Numbered from the stretch's first letter, positions 1-13,215 are shown. The stretch is 64,000 bases of DNA from Lineus longissimus (GCF_910592395.1 NC_088325.1:11908109-11972108), one strand, 5' to 3'. Notes: generated by a model from the letters alone, not told the origin. Made by a program: numbers and translations.

Positions 1-992
1 AAGATTGGTTGTAATGTGAAATGCCTTTCTAACAATTTATGTTTAAGATATGGATGTACCACTATGTCAAACATACCTCCTTGGCCGGGTATTCCATAAG
101 AGCGAAGTTTGACAATGAAAAAAGAAAATGAACTTATTCATAAAAGAACACAAACCAGCAGTTTACTGATAGACAATACAAGAAAAAGATGCAACCTTTT
201 TGTTATCACAAACAAAGGCTTCCGCAACCCAAACAAGAGGGGGATGCCAGCCCACATCTACAAAGTTTGAAAGGAAGAGGAACCTTGCTGTTCAGATCTG
301 CCCTTTGCCATAAGGAAACCCGGTGATGTTAAACCTCAAGCTAAGGCATAGAAAATTGTAGGTTTTTCAGAGAAAGGAGACAATGCTCTAGGTATCAAGA
401 GAGAAACAAGATCTTGAGATAACATCCAGGTTAACGGATATAAGCCAGTTTGGTAACCTGCACTTATTTCTTCAAAGCCCTTGACAAAACGAATGCTTGG
501 AATATTAAAAAAGAGTGAAAAAAAACAAGAATAGCTAATTTTTTCATCACACAAACAGGTTGTTAAAAATGTAAGCTCATCAACACCAATGATAAATTCC
601 GTATTACATGTACATGCAGTTTTATCTCCTTCAAACATAGTTATGATGGCAAAAGCAAATCACAGAAAAGATACAACTGAGTAACAAAAGGCTATGTTAC
701 AAAGTAAGAAAACGAATATCCATGATATCAGGGAAATACTTTTTGCCAGTTGGGGAAGGGAACAAGGGGAAGGGAACAGAAAGGAAAACAAATTTCTTTA
801 AAAACTTGTTCCGTGCTGTACATCCAGTTCATTCGAAGTGACGTGTTCGAGAGACAACGCGGTGGTCACACAGCAACAGGCGAACAACCATGTCTTGATT
901 TGACAAGAGGCAAAGATTGCTAACAAGGAGGGCAAACTGAAAGAGGTCTGCCGATAGGGTAGCTTTGCCAACAGCAGCATCCAACATAGACA
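1..992. other. Intergenic or intronic, no gene seen
   Basis: AT-rich unique-looking sequence. Only short open frames (up to about 100 codons) occur, and none resembles a known domain. A 14-bp G/A-rich unit (ggggaagggaaca) is repeated in tandem near 752-780. Confidence 0.5.
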
Positions 993-1376
993 ATGGAGCA
1001 TACCAACTCTGCCGCAATTAGGACAGCCTCGTCAAACCTAGGAACCACACAGGGGACACAAAGTGGGGCTGTACGTAGAAGCAGTAACAGCCATAACTTT
1101 GATTCCCTTTGCTGTCATCTACCAGGAATCAGAGTGGATGATGCCATTTGGAGAAATGGTGAAACATTTCTAAAACTGATTTTTGATGGAAATGGTCAGC
1201 CATGGGCCCTCAGGAGTCACATGAGACCCACTCAGGAGATTCTGAGTCGTTTTAAGTGCTACTGCTGTAACAGTCAAGAAGAGCAGTGCAGCTCTAATTT
1301 ACTTTCTTACAAAACAGCTTCAAACCACTTCTTTATACATGTTAGACACAATTGTTTCATTTTATACATTTTATAA
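993..1376 (+). CDS. Doubtful 127-codon open frame with poly(A) signal
   Basis: An ATG-started frame of 127 codons ends in two TAA stops in a row. An AATAAA hexamer overlaps the stops at 1373-1378 and a second lies near 1423. The predicted protein is Ser/Asn-rich at its N-terminus and Cys-containing near residues 88-100. It has no signal peptide, membrane segment or motif that I recognise. At this base composition about one or two frames of this length are expected by chance in 64 kb, so the poly(A) signals are the only extra support. It could be a lineage-specific gene, a terminal exon or chance. Confidence 0.13.
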   Translation: MEHTNSAAIRTASSNLGTTQGTQSGAVRRSSNSHNFDSLCCHLPGIRVDDAIWRNGETFLKLIFDGNGQPWALRSHMRPTQEILSRFKCYCCNSQEEQCSSNLLSYKTASNHFFIHVRHNCFILYIL

Positions 1377-2402
1377 TAAACCATTTGTGACATCATATTA
1401 TGCTTTCATAAACTTCAAACAATAAAAACCTTGAAGAGAATGTAGCACACTCCTCTGAGGATAAGTTGATACCATCTTCAAACTTCAAAAGATTTTCTGA
1501 TTATTCAGAGAATTCAAAGATTTAGAGCCCACATCTCTCCTGTTAAGAAACTGATTGTGATTGGTGAGAGTGAATTAAAACTATGAGTGAGTCTCGGGGC
1601 CCCTAACTCCAGAATCATAGGCAGTCGCATACGCCAGAGGTGGGACAGACAGAACTTGCACTTTTGCTCCCACCTCCTTCAGTTTGGAGGGGAAGCCCAA
1701 CAAGCATGAACTCCAAGTTCGACCTAATGACTCCCAAAAGAACCAACATCGTAATACAGAAGTCTAAGATAAATTCTTATTGTCGTCTTCATACATATTG
1801 TAGCAAGGTTCTACGAATCTTATCCTGGAAGGCGTGCATTCGTTTCACTCTGAGGTGATCGTATGAATAATGAAAGCCGCTACATAAAAGCCGTTATTTA
1901 TTATGGATGAAGTAAGTGTTGTTATCATCTTTTGTAATGAGGGGTAGGGTCTGTTGTGGTTCTTTTATGACATATTGGCATTTCGATCTCATGAGCTAAA
2001 TATGTTGGGAGTAATTTCTAAGGTTTTGGCGGCTTGGTTTTTTTTTTGTGTTCTCATACCAGCAACACTAGCATTAAATATCAAGTAAGGTGTGTCTAAA
2101 GCATTTGATATTCAATCTGTATCTTGATACATTGAACATGTTATTGTTAGTTGCTATCAGCCGCTGGCAACAGGGAAAACAGGACAAGGTTACCTCCTAA
2201 ATTGTAAACCTGAACAATTTCACGCCAAAGAATATCTTCAATATCAAAATTTTCCAATTTTAATTTGGTGAACAACAAAATTTCATTTTTAAAAAAAATG
2301 TTCTCTAGTCGATATAATATGCAAAATCAGCATAAGTATAACAATTTTTGGAATTTACAGTACTCTTCAAGGCGGTATTAGTAAGTAGGTGTATCATTTC
2401 TT
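1377..2402. other. No gene seen
   Basis: AT-rich sequence with short poly-T runs and no open frame above 75 codons. It leads into the pyrimidine-rich minisatellite at 2403. Confidence 0.5.
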
Positions 2403-2539
2403 GTCTACTTTTTTATTTATCATCTGTCTTCTTTCCCATGTATTGTTTACTTCTCTCCCATGTATAGTAGGTCTTCTTTCCCATGTATTATTTGTCTTCT
2501 TTCTCGTGTATTGTTTTCTTCTCCCTCGTGTATTATTAG
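2403..2539. repeat. Minisatellite, about 23-bp unit, six copies
   Basis: Consecutive units of 21-24 bp fit the consensus gtcttctttcccatgtatt plus 3-4 bases. Unit starts fall near 2403, 2426, 2450, 2471, 2494 and 2517. The first unit is the most diverged. The array is strongly pyrimidine-biased on the plus strand. A 60-codon hydrophobic open frame across it is only the translation of the repeat. Confidence 0.85.
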
Positions 2540-5500
2540 GGTACCAAGTATGGAGACAAAGGAGACAATAAATGCCTCCAGGGGCAAGACTTATGTCCCC
2601 TGATTGCTAACCATGGAAACATGACGCACTTGGAACCGAAGAACAACAAACTTCTATTTGACAAAGCAACTTCTTTGTCTTTGGTGAAAGACAAATTTGT
2701 TATTGGCATGTAGTCAAGTCGTCGCTTTTCAATCCCCTATCCGGAAGATGTCTTTTCACCCGAAAAGGTTCTTGGTTCAAGAAGTTGGATACTTAGGTAC
2801 TTAAAAAAGCTTCTGTCATCTTAAAGCTACAAATCTGAACTCGAACTCTGAAATCTGAACTCGAATAGGAAGTTGGAAGTTTGACTTTCTCGGGCGGTGA
2901 AAGTCGAAAAGTTGAATAAATCGCTCGGCGAATCCAGTTCCCTTTAATGAGGTCCTGTCACAATGCAGCAATAGAACTTTAACCAACTTCTTTAAAGCCA
3001 TAACACACCATCAAATGAAATGACAGAAACGGAGAAGGATTTCGTCACTTTAACCAGGGTTTCACACTTGAACCATGGTTTAAAAGGCGAGACGGGCAAT
3101 CCCTTTTTTTATAAGTTTTGATGGTGGAGATAAAGCTTGTTCATAACTCACATCAGCTGAATTAGGAAGCAGCTCAGCTTAACCCCAGGCATAGAAGCTG
3201 AAAGCTTGTGTTAAAAGTTTGAGTAAAGATCAGACAACTATGTGTAGATAAAAGGGTTTTTAGCCATGGTGGTGAGTCAGACAGGACTAACATGACTAAA
3301 GTAAGTTCAAATACATTTCATCTCTTTGTAAAAATATGAATGTTATTACGCATGATAGATACTAGTATGCAAAATGTCAGGAGGCAACTGTGTCCAGGAA
3401 GCAGTTATAGGGAAACATTTTACTGGGAGGAGCTTTCCTTCAGTGTGCTGATAAAGCATCAGCATTTGGTACCAATATGTCCAAGAAACAATTTGAATCA
3501 GCAGTGCTCTACATATCATGCAAAAGCAAAAAGTTGGCTCCATAACTGTATCTTCTCTTGATACCATATTTTTCCTGATCAGCAGCCTGGAGCCTGGACG
3601 GTGCGACATCAGACCTCATTCCTGTGGTATCAGCCTCATATCCCCCAGAATGGTGAGATAGCAGCAGACATCAGCGTCTGATGGCGCGAATGCAAATGTC
3701 AGCAATTTAGACCATTGTGATTGCAGACACGGCAGTTTTATTGTTGTGGCTAGCTGTCTCGAGAGGTTGGCTTTTAAACGTCTTCATCTTTTTCTTTTTC
3801 GCAGACGGCTGATTGTCCAGATGAGCAAGGTAGGTCCAATAATGTGGCACTAGATAACAAGAGAATTCTTGAAACAAACTGATATTCTTCACGCAAAAAG
3901 TGCAGACTTGCTGACACCAGCTTGGCTGGAATTGATAGAACACCTACAATAGATAAGGGGTGTTAGCCCTCTACTATCATCAAGCCATGTGCTGAAGGAT
4001 TGGGACAACGGATGGTAGTATGCAGCAAAGAAAGTTAAAACCTTTATTTCACTACATTTACCATCAACCGTCCTTACCAATTAATAGATGGAAGCGCAAT
4101 TTAGCAGGCAACATGGATGAGAAAATTAAATGTATAGTTTGCAACTACAGCAACAGACAGAAGCACTGATCAGAATCTGGAGGTAGAATCAAAGGCATTA
4201 GTGAGGTGAAAATGGTACGCATGCATCCTCAATGCCATGGGACCGCACCTAGAACAACTGGCAAGCAACAAAGGTAAATTCGTTTGCTCTGAACTCCCTG
4301 GAGTTACACACATTCTGTTTGCCATGCCCAGAGTCAAGTATTGGTCTGCCATCCAATATTACTACTGTTTCATAGCAAATTGCTTTAACAAATTGGTCAC
4401 TAATTGGCCCCCTGAAGCTAACAGCATTAACTGGTTTGTCCATTCATTTGCTGGGTAAGAGGAGACCTTGCATGTTTACGCTACAGGGTGCTAGGCTAAG
4501 CTAGCAATAGCTTGGTATCGAACAAATGTCCAACATCAATGGAATTGCTGCTAGTGCTAACTGCTGTTGAGGAGCAAGGTTGCCATTCAGCACTAAGAAC
4601 TACCAAGGATAAGTGTTCACTGACAGTTAGTCAGTTTAACTGACTCGAAAATGTAATATATCATGTGGTGCAGCTGGAAACATGATAAAGCCTAGAACAT
4701 GTAGAACTGCCAGAAAGAACCTGGCAAGTCCAGTACTACAGGGGTTAGGCCGATATGCCTTTCCAGATCTGGAGAAATTGGTCATAAAGCAGTGGTTGGT
4801 ACCTTACAATTGGCTGTGAAGCAGTAGGAAGTGACTGAGAAGGCTTCATGGTTTTTTTACTTGAACCGACCTTGACTCATTCCAAGCACTAAAACGACCC
4901 AAGCAATCTCCAGTCAGCCCAGCATGGAATAAACAAATGATGATGGACAACTGCAATGGTGTGAGCAATTCACCAATTCTGTTTCCCCTTTTCCGGAGAG
5001 AATTTCAGAGATGGAGGAATAAGGATATTCACAAATGGTTGAGAAAAATTGTACCAGAGATAGCTGCTCAGCCATGTCAGTGTCACCAAGTCTAATGCTC
5101 CTCTGTTTGAGTAGGCCTCTATCCATCATGCCCAAACATGCCAAAGCAACTGTTACTTTAGACAGGGAATGACGAATGCCAGCATATTTCATCTAGCTGG
5201 CATCAGTTTCAACATCTCCATGGTTCAGTTCAATTCAGAGAAAGGCCAAGTTGAGGTTGTTGTGCACATCCGCCGTTCATCAATCAGGATACCTTTCCCA
5301 GGGCGGCCGCTGTGATTTTTACAGAGTCAGGCCTACCCTTGAACCTTTGTCTGGCTTTCGGGTATGGGGTAATGTAACTGTAGACAAAGCATGATGAAAT
5401 GGCAGGCCTATATTACCAATGGGAGTTTAGAGAGAACTTTCTCAGAGACACGCTATGCCGAGTAGTTGCTTGTCTCACCAGCTTGCATCCAATGCATCAA

Positions 5501-5776
5501 TCAGGTTATCACATCTCTGTAGCTATCATTTTATTACTCATCTTCACTGAAACTGTTTACTCGTCCATAATTCATATTATATTCTGATATTTCAATTGAG
5601 CAGGGAAATACAGCTGAAAGGGTTATTCGAAATTTATATTAAGCTCATTTAGTTCAGGTAGATTCTTCTAACTGCAGGTCGCATTTCAATGTCTCATTCG
5701 GATGAATGATTAAACTAGTTTGTGAACCCTAATGATGACAACGATTCGTAATCCCCTCTGGGAGCTCGGCATTGTG
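2540..5776. other. No gene seen
   Basis: Unique-looking AT-rich DNA. A 15-bp unit (aaatctgaactcgaa) occurs twice 20 bp apart at 2831 and 2851. An isolated GC-rich spot with a NotI-type octamer lies near 5303. Open frames reach about 92 codons (minus strand, 4914-5192) and are not recognisable. Confidence 0.5.
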
Positions 5777-5998
5777 AGGGGTCAAAAGGGTAGAAAAATG
5801 AGAAGGAAGTCTTTGTTATTGTGGTTTAAAATACATTTCACTTCACGCTGAGCTTGCTAAATGACATGTTCGATGAGTCAGAGAAGGGTGAAAAAGTTTC
5901 ACGGGAGACAAAATGACAGGCAATTGGTTGGATTTGAAGGGTTTACATGATAAGGGTCAAAAGGGCAGAAAAAGTAATGTGAAGGTGTGGTTAAGACT
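5777..5998. repeat. Diverged direct repeat, about 45 bp, two copies
   Basis: The motif gggtcaaaaggg(t/c)agaaaaa and its downstream 'gaagg...tgtggtt' context occur at 5778-5825 and again at 5953-5996, about 175 bp apart. The copies differ by several substitutions and a small deletion, so the duplication is old. Confidence 0.55.
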
Positions 5999-7555
5999 AC
6001 AATACTGCAAAAACCTGGAATGGAACAAGACAAATTTCTGAAATTTAAATGACATCATACAATGTAGAAATGAAACTGAAAGCTTGGGAGCTGCTTGGTT
6101 TACATAGGTTTGCATACACGTATTGAGAAACTGGAGCCCATGGCAGAGAAACTCAAGTGAGTGACAGAAAACCAAGAAAATTCAATTACTTACAAGAACG
6201 AGAAACTGCACGCCAAATAATGATGCAGAATAAACTGACAGATGAAGACCTTCGAGCAGTTTGTTCAAATCATATCCATTTTCAAATACTTTCAAGATTC
6301 AACCCAAGGGGCCTGTCATGAATGTTTATCACATTGCTTTGTCACTGTCTCCCTGTTTAAGTTTTGAAGCACTGGAAGCAGTTTTTCAAGTTTCCTCAAG
6401 GAGATAGTGAATGTCTCAATTTGCCAAATGATACTACTTGTACATTAGACATTCAGTACTCTTCGGGCTATTCTTAAAAAGAGGAGGGTACATGTAGGTA
6501 TGATTTCCCTTTGAAAAGCATTGGTTGCACTATAGGCAGGAGAACACTATATTGCAGGGAATCTCAATGAATTCATTATGATAAGCCCAGGAACAATCTC
6601 AAAATTTTTAGCTATAGGCCGGCTTGCTACATCACGTTTCACTTCCGGCAAGTACCATTATGCTGCATGTGAGGTTGATATCAAAGCGTGGAATACAAAC
6701 GAATTTGGCGGAAGATAAAATTTCATAAATATTATGCCCAAAACTATGGGTTTTGCCAAAAGGTTAATATCGATATTCAAAACAAACATGATTCATTTCA
6801 AGAACTGCTCATTTTTAAGCCTAAGCTTCATCAATCAATAAATCAAAGGACACCAACCTGCGCAATTCACATCGATATTTTGAGTCAGATGACATGTAAG
6901 CCTAATAGGTCAACAAAAATGTTCAAATTTCTGACACTTCAAAACCCATCTAATTTTAAAAATTACCTGATTATGACTAAGTAATTTGGAGAAAAAAATT
7001 GTTTTGCTACTATGAGAGAACTGATTCACTGCCCTTGAATACAAAACAAACCAAATTTGTGCATTTGTAATTTTTCAGGATTTCTTTTGATCAAATGATA
7101 AGATCATATTTTGTAACTCACATTAAAGCACATGACAAGTGAAATATGTTTATGTTATTGATCTTGTAGGGCATGATATCTGAAACCCACCTGGCACAAA
7201 TTTTAGTTGAAATTGTTCTGTGTTACAAAAACCTGCAAAAATAAAACGCCTGCGATTTCAGAGTTGAAACTAACAAACAATCTTGACCTTCAAATAATGA
7301 CAAGTGCAATGAGTAACTGTTGTCTGTATCATGTGCTAATTTTCCTTGAGCAGCAATCGATCAATGGTGATTGATTCATCACAAATAGCTGCTGAAATCA
7401 ATCAATATTGTCTAGGCGAGGGTTCAAAATGTCAGCAGGTCAAAGCAGGGAAACATCTTAATCATCATTTAATGACCCACGTGGGGCTGCAACTTCCTAC
7501 ATCATGTTACTCATTGGTGTAGGCCTATCAATAAACTTACCTCTTAGTATTCATG
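5999..7555. other. No gene seen
   Basis: AT-rich. The open frame at 6688-6984 (plus, 98 codons) is Lys/Asn/Ile-rich as expected from composition alone and shows no motif. Confidence 0.5.
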
Positions 7556-7620
7556 TACAGTAAAACCTCTTAGCGGGACAACCTCTACATAAGGGAAGGT
7601 GGTTTTCGTCCCAAATGGCT
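7556..7620 (+). repeat. Palindromic 'AAACCTCT' dispersed repeat, copy 1
   Basis: This copy starts tacagtaaaacctcttagcg and continues with a second 'acctctaca' motif. It matches the start of the copies at 14339 and 52993 and, inverted, the copy ending at 41143. Similar terminal motifs mark short non-autonomous DNA transposons, so a MITE origin is likely but not shown. This is a diverged, partial copy. Confidence 0.5.
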
Positions 7621-7659
7621 TGTTTCTATAAAATTAGATCTCATAAATAACAGGTTCTA

Positions 7660-7800
7660 TGAGGCGATTCAGGATGCCCTCTGTCAAGTTAGCAAAAAGA
7701 ACTCAGCCATGGATGGGTTAATTTTATAAGAAAACCTCTAACATCTCTAATATCCTCTAAGGAGTGATTCAGAGTGTTCTACCAGTCAATTTAGCAAACA
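7660..7800. repeat. Weak direct repeat pair
   Basis: A segment reading gattcaggatgccctctgtcaagttagca near 7664 is echoed near 7763 by gattcagagtgttctaccagtcaatttagca, about 100 bp downstream. Identity is moderate. Confidence 0.35.
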
Positions 7801-7811
7801 CATTGATCAAG

Positions 7812-7985
7812 CATCAGGCAATCAAGCCCACAGATTAGTCTGGCCTGGCGCATGCATAAAATATCATATCTTAGGCCAAGGGAATTGATTTTAGGTTATT
7901 GTCACCACCCCCAAGCATTGAGCAATCAACTTGATTGCCAGATAAGTGAGGTCTGGCGTATGTATAAACTATTATATCTGGGTTG
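7812..7985. repeat. Diverged direct repeat with 'tctggcg(c/t)atg' core
   Basis: The motif gtctggc..g(c/t)atg(c/t)ataaa followed by tat(c/t)at occurs at about 7838-7870 and 7950-7978. Each copy is preceded by a CAATCAA/ATTGCC-type stretch. The period is about 110 bp. It looks like an old tandem duplication. Confidence 0.5.
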
Positions 7986-10087
7986 TTTTATAGTTTAATC
8001 TACTGCCCAATGTGAAGTCTTGTATCAAAGTGCAACTCCACACAAAGAAGTGTCAACAACATCATGCATGTCTTGTAACAATGAATGTTAATTTAGATCC
8101 CGACCCATTTCGTGAAACCAGGTACCAATAACCATAAATAAACTCTCATTGGCCTTAAGCAAGAACAGGTGAAATGCAATCAACCATTGTGTTTGATTGA
8201 CCATGTGACGATTGCCTCTTGAATCCAATAGTGGCCTCGATTTCTTGATTGCCAGCATTAATTTCATCTCAGTTCACAAAGATGCGAATATTTTCTCTGA
8301 AGAGATGCCATGGAGGCTTGGGGCATTTTCACGGTACTAATCACCAGGAAATTAGATTGACCATGGTTTTTAGATTGTGATTTCTCTCCTGTGTCCCCTC
8401 ATTTCATTTTCTGGGAACATAAATCACTGTTCAAATGAGTGTTGACTACAAACTAGGGTCCAGACTGACTTTTATTCTCATAGTTAAACATGTTACAAAC
8501 ATTCATCTTGGTTAAAAATATACAAATCCTAGTCTTTTTTCCCTCTAAATTGCCATTGTTGATCTTCTTAGAAAGTTAGTCTCAGTCCTCGTTATGACTG
8601 TCAGCTGCAAGTTTCAAGTACACAGTGATACATTCCTTATGAAAAATAGTCACTTTGCTTTAGGCCAATCTTGGTGTGAGTCTGCTGTCTGTGTCTGTCT
8701 TTGCTGGAAATGTGAATAACTGCAGTGCAGTCACACAACTGCTATCTGCGAACGAGATTTTTGTTTAGCTCCATCAGTTTCGCAGCCACAGAACTAAGGC
8801 AGGACAAAACCAATTTTGAAGACAAATTTCTGGTACATGTCAATCAAAGAACAATTCCTTGTACGCCTGGGGGAAGTTGGCGTTCAGCAGATATACCCAC
8901 ATTTCGTCAATAAACACAACCATGGTTTCGTTTCCCTCGGCAAATATGTGCTCGTGGTCTGTTTAAACAGCGTGAATGGAAGGTTTGAATATCATTGTTC
9001 CTCACTGATGTTCCACCCGTCTCCATTAATTACTTTTCTGGGGGATGTGATGTATTGTCTTTGGCCATCGGATCTTTGATGGAAGCAGGCCTACAATGAC
9101 GCGGGAGCAGTGGCCCAAGGCAGTACAGTTTGGACGAAGGTGGAAGTCGACTGTTCTATACAATCTCATTGAAAGAGTTTCTTGGACTTTGATTGTACAT
9201 GTAATACAATATACTCTTTACATAACATTTGTTTATTTCGGTTACCTCAACATGTGGGCCAGCCTCTGCCAGGGTTATGAAACACATACTTTCATTCTAT
9301 ACAACTTGTGTTTACAATTTTACTAAAGTCCTTAGTTTAAATGCTTCTTTGGCAAACAATATATAAAAACTTCCCACAGGTAATGTAAGTTTCAGCCGAT
9401 GGCCAAAAATACTCACCGGTAAACAACGTATCAGAGACTGATACCAGTCCCTTCCATCACTAAACTATTAGAGAAGCTAAATTTGTTCATGTTGGCTCCG
9501 AATTACTCTTACATCCAAAGAAGCTCATGCGTTTCTCAGCACTGACACTGTCAGTTGGTGCCACCTATTGAAAACTAATGTCCGTAATCGCCACCAATTT
9601 GTACTATTGATTGGTTGACATCCTCGGTCTGTTTCCGCAATTATTGACTTAGGGAACCCACGATGTCATGAGTCACCGGAGCTCTCCATCAATTGCCGGC
9701 AGCTTTATGCCAGGTAACAATAATCACCTTGGTGTTTGAGAATAACACTTCGAGAGAAATGAAAAGTTGAGAGTAAGGGCAGTAAGAGGTCGATCAGCAA
9801 CATTTTAGGTTCTTGAATTCAGATTAAAATGATGTTCACTTTAATGTTGGTGACCTCCTTTAACTAAAGGTAGTGGCTTGACCAATCTTATTGCTCTCAA
9901 TCCATGTTTAAAAGTGAGATGGGTTTACTCTGCATCAGCTCTTGTTTCCTCCTACAATATTTCAATTAGCTTAGATTCCATAGTGGAATGTTCTTTTAGA
10001 TAATAAGAAACCTTCTGTCACCCTTGCTTAAACCAACAATGCCCCCTCATAGAATTTACTCCACTAACACCCCAGTTACTTCCAATT
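7986..10087. other. No gene seen
   Basis: Open frames at 8816-9079 and 9096-9326 (plus strand) follow each other in different frames. They were inspected as possible exons, but neither has a recognisable domain. The rest is AT-rich unique sequence. Confidence 0.45.
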
Positions 10088-10200
10088 CTAACATAGAAAC
10101 TGCCTTGCCAAACGACTCAAGCAATCTACATCAGGTATCGAACCCAAGACGTTGAAATTACTTTTGACACCTTAAACATTATAGCACTCCACCCCTTTCT
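10088..10200 (-). repeat. tRNA-like SINE head (pol III A and B box)
   Basis: On the minus strand a B-box-like ggttcgatacc (plus 10134-10144) lies about 40 nt downstream of an A-box-like gtggagtgctat (plus 10181-10192). The intervening sequence does not fold into a normal anticodon arm, so this is not a functional tRNA. It is most simply the head of a decayed tRNA-derived SINE whose body extends toward 10088. Confidence 0.4.
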
Positions 10201-11340
10201 TGTTTTTTTACGATACGCACAATATGAAAGTCACTAATAGCATTAAAGCCATCTTAGCTAATCATAGCGTTTACTCCTCAATACACTCCATCTTCCAATC
10301 ATCTGACTAGCCATTAAGAATCACACGTCAACAATCTCGCTGCCTTAATGATTACTTAAAGAGCTCATTAGAGAGGAAGCATTAGTGGCGATCATGGTAT
10401 TGTCGCTCCGTAACCTACGACAATAGTCTAGTGTAGCATGGAATGATCTAATGAATTCTTCCGATTGGCGTCAGCGAGAAATGAGGGAGTTTTCATGTGC
10501 TATGGTCAAAGACGTGTGGAGTATCAGGAAATGAATGACACGATTTGTATGCGGAAAATACCATTCCGTAGGCACGCCTTAGTTCTATACGATCGGGAAT
10601 AAATATAGCAATCTTACAATGCTGTATTACCCTTATTTCGAGCATTTAAGGAGCCTACCAAGCCAAAACATACACGAACATTATTCAAACGCCTGTGAAA
10701 ATCACGCCACCCACACCATTGTAGTGGAAAATGAAGCTTACAGTTGACAAGGTCAATTTATTTCATGACAGAAACATTGAAATAATGCTCTGAATTATTA
10801 TTGGGACATCCTGTACTTTCAATTCATGCCCCCAATCAGAATGCACACTTTACATCAAACCAATTAAGATACTATTAGAATGTGATAGTTCTAATAGCGG
10901 ATGCAATTAGACAGCATCAAGACAGGTGAATTGGAGAAAGTGCTCTACAAAGGAGCTCGATTTAACGATTCCCTTCCCCATGATTGCTGCATTACTGTTA
11001 GAAGTTTCAACTTGCTATAAATCAGCACCAATTCAATCGGAAATCGCATCCAATTTCTCCAATTTTCTCATGACTAATTGTAGCGTTTACCACCGATATC
11101 AGGTGGCAAGAAACGCGCATCAGAGACAATGACAATGTCTCCTGACCTTCTCAACCTATTCTTACAACCGAATCAAATCTTCAAGTATATTGTGTGACTC
11201 ACACACTTTCTATAAAAATCAAAATTGTCATTTTTGTCCTTGATTTGATGGTGCTAAGTGAACAAGAGTATCATCAAGATGGTAAATGTTGGTAATCATT
11301 AAACTAATTAGATCCCAGCTGCTGGCTCTCACAAATTGCT
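10201..11340. other. No gene; homeodomain-site-rich stretch
   Basis: No coding signal. The interval 10240-10480 is rich in ATTA/TAAT cores and less repetitive than its surroundings. A regulatory role is speculation without a comparison between species. Confidence 0.4.
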
Positions 11341-11490
11341 TTGGAAAGGACTGAGCCCTATTCTAAATTTGGAAAGGACTGAGCCCCAATCGAAATTCTG
11401 AAAGGACAGAGCCACAATCGAAATGTGGAAAGGACTGATCCCCACTCAAAATTTGATAATGACTGAGCCAACTCAAATTTGGAGAGGACG
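11341..11490. repeat. Minisatellite, 28-bp unit, five to six copies
   Basis: Units begin at 11341, 11369, 11397, 11425 and 11453 with an exact 28-bp step. A truncated sixth begins near 11479 after a 26-bp step. The core is ttggaaaggactgagcccc followed by a(a/t)tc(g/t)aaa. Units differ by 2-6 substitutions, so the array is ageing but keeps its register. Confidence 0.9.
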
Positions 11491-12890
11491 TTTACAATTT
11501 AACTCAATTTTATGTCATTAGATGTCTGAATTACCTCACTTTTTACTTTAATATATCATGGATGTAGTCATTAATCACACGCCTCATCTGAGGACTCTGA
11601 GGGGCAACCACAATATTTATCCAACAAGATTGAGTATTTTGATAGGGAATGAGCAGCTAATAGAGCAATAGAGGAATCAGAAGCATGTTGTTGAACATTT
11701 ATTAGGAAACACTTCAAATACCTTGATATTGACTGAGGAATTTGGTCAAGGAGGCTGGGATTGGAGAACAGAAATTAACTGTAAACGGCTTATTGCTATC
11801 CTCCCTCTACAGCCCTTTGGAGCGCTTCTGACGGACTTTGTGTGACTGTATTTAAGAAAGGATCTGAACAAAAGTCCTCAAGGCCTGCTCTGGGAGGATG
11901 CTTTGCATGGGTTTATTTCTAAACATGTCAAATGGGAATTCCGCAGGACCCCACCTAAAGTGGCCTGCAGAATGTACAACACTGACAAAGACTGCTTAAG
12001 AATTCTAAAGGGTTAAAGAGGTTAATTGCCAAACTTTTCTTCCAAGTTGTCAAGACAACATTTTCGTTGTTCTCTGGGTGGGGCTACACCTGTCCCTCAT
12101 TCCAAATTTCTGGATCCACCAATTATCTTTGAAAGAGTACAACAGACTTGGCATCATCAGGTCAGATTGTTCCTGAAAGTACCCTCTCGGAGGAAAACGC
12201 TTAGAACATTTTAGTAAAGGGATGGGAAAAGAATGTGCTTTGGGATGGGAACAGCTTTGACCAGAAGCTGGTGAAGTACATTTGTTATATTTGCACAACA
12301 CCAGTAGCTGTTTTGATACAGCATATTATGCTAATTGTAATGTTTATGGAATCATTGGCATGTTTGGTTAGCATGATTTCCAGTACATTCAAGTGTCTTT
12401 TGTAATAATTATGATAAACTGGCAGAGGTAGAATGTGCAATTGTCTGTTTCAACTGATCTGCTGATAGAGGCAAGAGCAAGAACTACCCTTGGGTAATGT
12501 AGGTAAACTGAATTTGACTTCGGCCAGAAATGATGTACAGCACATGAGATGTATGACATTATGTACACAAACTGTGGCAAAGTTAGAACGAACCTGGCTG
12601 TTATAAACCAGGGTTATGTTACACAGGTCTGTATAGAAAGACAATTCCTTTTTGATGATAATGTTTTGTTAAGCAATAAGCAGCTAATTGGTCTGTTTGT
12701 AAAAATATACTCTGTTGGTCTGACTTGATCAACTGGGGTATGAATGGTCATTAGCTGATATGCGAGATTCCTGACATATCTGGAGAAAGAGTGGTCTTCT
12801 GAAATATGATAAGTCTGCTTTGTAAAGCCATGATCACAGAAAGAATTGTTGTTATTTTTTTCTTGGTTTCTCAGTCAGTGATATCACTAG
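11491..12890. other. No gene seen
   Basis: AT-rich unique sequence. Open frames reach at most 83 codons (minus, 12050-12301), with no motif or convincing splice sites. Confidence 0.5.
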
Positions 12891-13215
12891 AGATCACTGG
12901 CAGCATTCTTTGAGTGCCGCACTTTATCAGGAGGTTGCTGGTTCATCTCCTAGAAGGGTTAGTGCTGTTTCATCTTTGTGTCTTTGAGCAAGACACTTCA
13001 CCCTAACATGCTTTGAATGAGATGTAAAACCATATCTCATTGAACCTGCTTGCCAGGGCAATAAAATGACCCCACCAAGTGAGAAACATGAGTGGTAATG
13101 GATGCTAGACAGATGAATACGAGGCAAATAAACCCAGTTGGTATCTTACTGTAGTGGCACATCAAAAATCTCATCCCACCTTGGAGGAGGAATACTCCCT
13201 GGAGACTAAAACTCC
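12891..13215 (+). mobile_element. SINE-like repeat, family S, copy 1
   Basis: The head has a B-box-like ggttcatctcc (near 12940). It is followed by tgctgtttcatctttgtgtc and a 'gagcaagacacttcaccc' segment of the kind seen after tRNA heads in animal SINEs. The 3' body carries ccaccaagtgagaaacatgag, aacccagttggta, gtagtggca and catcccaccttggagga. These body blocks recur in the same order and orientation at 19681-20070, and partly at 20811-20970. The head region also matches the minus-strand copy at 40160-40345. There is no coding capacity, so mobilisation would need a partner LINE. Confidence 0.7.

Noticed and set aside
829-1017. Minus-strand 62-codon frame rich in Leu/Ala as an exon
   Set aside because: It starts from TTG directly after a stop and has no acceptor or donor of quality. 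It overlaps the opposite-strand frame at 993.
2389-2571. Small hydrophobic membrane protein
   Set aside because: The hydrophobic residues come from translating the T/C-rich 23-bp minisatellite.
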